A program made the position numbers and the translations under genes. A stretch of DNA of 54,243 nt from Bacteroidales bacterium (lineage in GTDB: Bacteria; Bacteroidota; Bacteroidia; Bacteroidales; M50B96): assembly GCA_021740905.1 (NCBI GenBank), contig JAIOYV010000046.1:1-54243 (forward strand). The letters are read 5' to 3'. A model generated the notes under the pieces. It had not been told where the DNA came from and did not search any database. It saw only the letters and a list, made by a program, of their open reading frames with translations. Below, piece by piece: positions 54,084 through 54,243 of this stretch. The number at the start of each line of letters is the position of its first letter. The stretch's first letter is position 1.

Positions 54084-54124
54084 GATTAAAGGCATTTACT
54101 GTATATGAATATTCCGGAGTATAG
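54080..54124 (+). pseudogene. Third prepilin gene cut off by an insertion element
   Basis: ATG at 54080-54082 overlaps the previous stop (ATGA). It encodes MRLKAFTVYEYSGV and then TAG at 54122-54124. LKA followed by FTVYE is a prepilin cleavage site with Glu5, but the hydrophobic helix never comes because the reading frame runs into the tandem repeats of an insertion element from about 54110. The gene is thus a 5' stump of a GspH/J-like pseudopilin. Confidence 0.7.
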
Positions 54125-54177
54125 TGTACAACGATTCCGGAGCAAAATGTACAACGATTCCGGAGTATAATGTACAA
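54111..54177. repeat. Three tandem 23-bp repeats at the IS end
   Basis: Copies start at 54111, 54134 and 54157: ATTCCGGAG(T/C)A(T/A)A(G/A)TGTACAACG, with the third ending TGTACAATTG. Several tandem copies at the end and a TG-start of each unit (TGTACA) fit the multiple terminal repeats of IS21-family elements. Confidence 0.8.
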
Positions 54178-54243
54178 TTGATTTTTGTTGTTCTATTTCA
54201 TAAATAGGGTAAAAAAGTTGGCGTTGGGCGGGGGCCATCAAAG
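54111..54243. mobile_element. Left end of an IS21-like element, continues past the window
   Basis: The tandem terminal repeats are followed by AT-rich and then GC-rich sequence (GGCGTTGGGCGGGGGCC) unlike the neighbouring genes. No istA/istB motif can be read before the window ends, so the family is inferred from the repeats alone. The exact boundary lies between about 54100 and 54125. Confidence 0.55.

Overview
The window looks like a chromosomal segment of a Bacteroidota bacterium, probably an environmental anaerobic or microaerobic member of the Bacteroidales/Marinilabiliales type. The reasons are several proteins with C-terminal type IX secretion (T9SS type A) sorting domains, SprB-like repeats, Bacteroidota-style promoters (TAnnTTTG at -7), TPR-LuxR regulators, an NrfHA/CcsBA nitrite-ammonification set and RHS proteins of the DUF6443 kind. 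The genus cannot be read from the sequence alone.

Layout. (1) 1-1825: two neighbouring T9SS-exported beta-propeller-like surface proteins, the first cut by the window edge. (2) 2102-5955: housekeeping genes: a fumarylacetoacetate-hydrolase-family enzyme, trpS, and divergently a rhomboid protease and an endonuclease/exonuclease/phosphatase protein. (3) 5968-8743: a three-gene operon of a PadR repressor and two membrane proteins that look like natural fusions of the GldL membrane hairpin (repeated with an exact 60-residue period) to the GldM transmembrane helix and first periplasmic domain. (4) 8976-15151: a signalling block of Hpt protein, STAS protein, response regulator/PP2C phosphatase and two TPR-LuxR membrane regulators. 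(5) 15647-17728: gcvT and comB. (6) 17908-23555: an outer-membrane porin, nrfH, nrfA, resB-like and ccsA, which together make and mature a periplasmic ammonia-forming nitrite reductase. (7) 23616-31808: an accessory stretch with a palindromic repeat pair, three T9SS-sorted proteins, an unknown membrane protein, a broken ppk2 with three lesions, and a tRNA-like fragment.

(8) 31895-33755: a complete ISAs1-like insertion sequence with 17-bp inverted repeats, a 10-bp target duplication, and a divergent passenger gene for a helix-turn-helix protein. A symmetric 10-bp inverted repeat lies in the shared promoter. (9) 34160-44140: a two-part RHS locus whose second protein ends in a candidate toxin domain (resembling polymorphic toxin type 44) and is followed 4 bases later by a small lipoprotein that could be the immunity protein. 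(10) 44267 to the window end: a compact type II secretion/type IV pilus-like operon (pilin, short prepilin peptidase, GspE/PilB ATPase, secretin, PilMN/GspL-like, PilO/GspM-like, Fn3 lipoprotein, GspC/PilP-like, MORN-type protein, two further prepilin-like proteins). It is cut in a third prepilin gene by the end of an IS21-like element that runs out of the window. No platform protein (GspF/PilC) is visible.

The most promising unexplained systems are the PadR-controlled GldL-GldM fusions, the RHS toxin/lipoprotein pair, the Bacteroidota T2SS/T4P-like operon, and the ISAs1 element carrying its own putative regulator.
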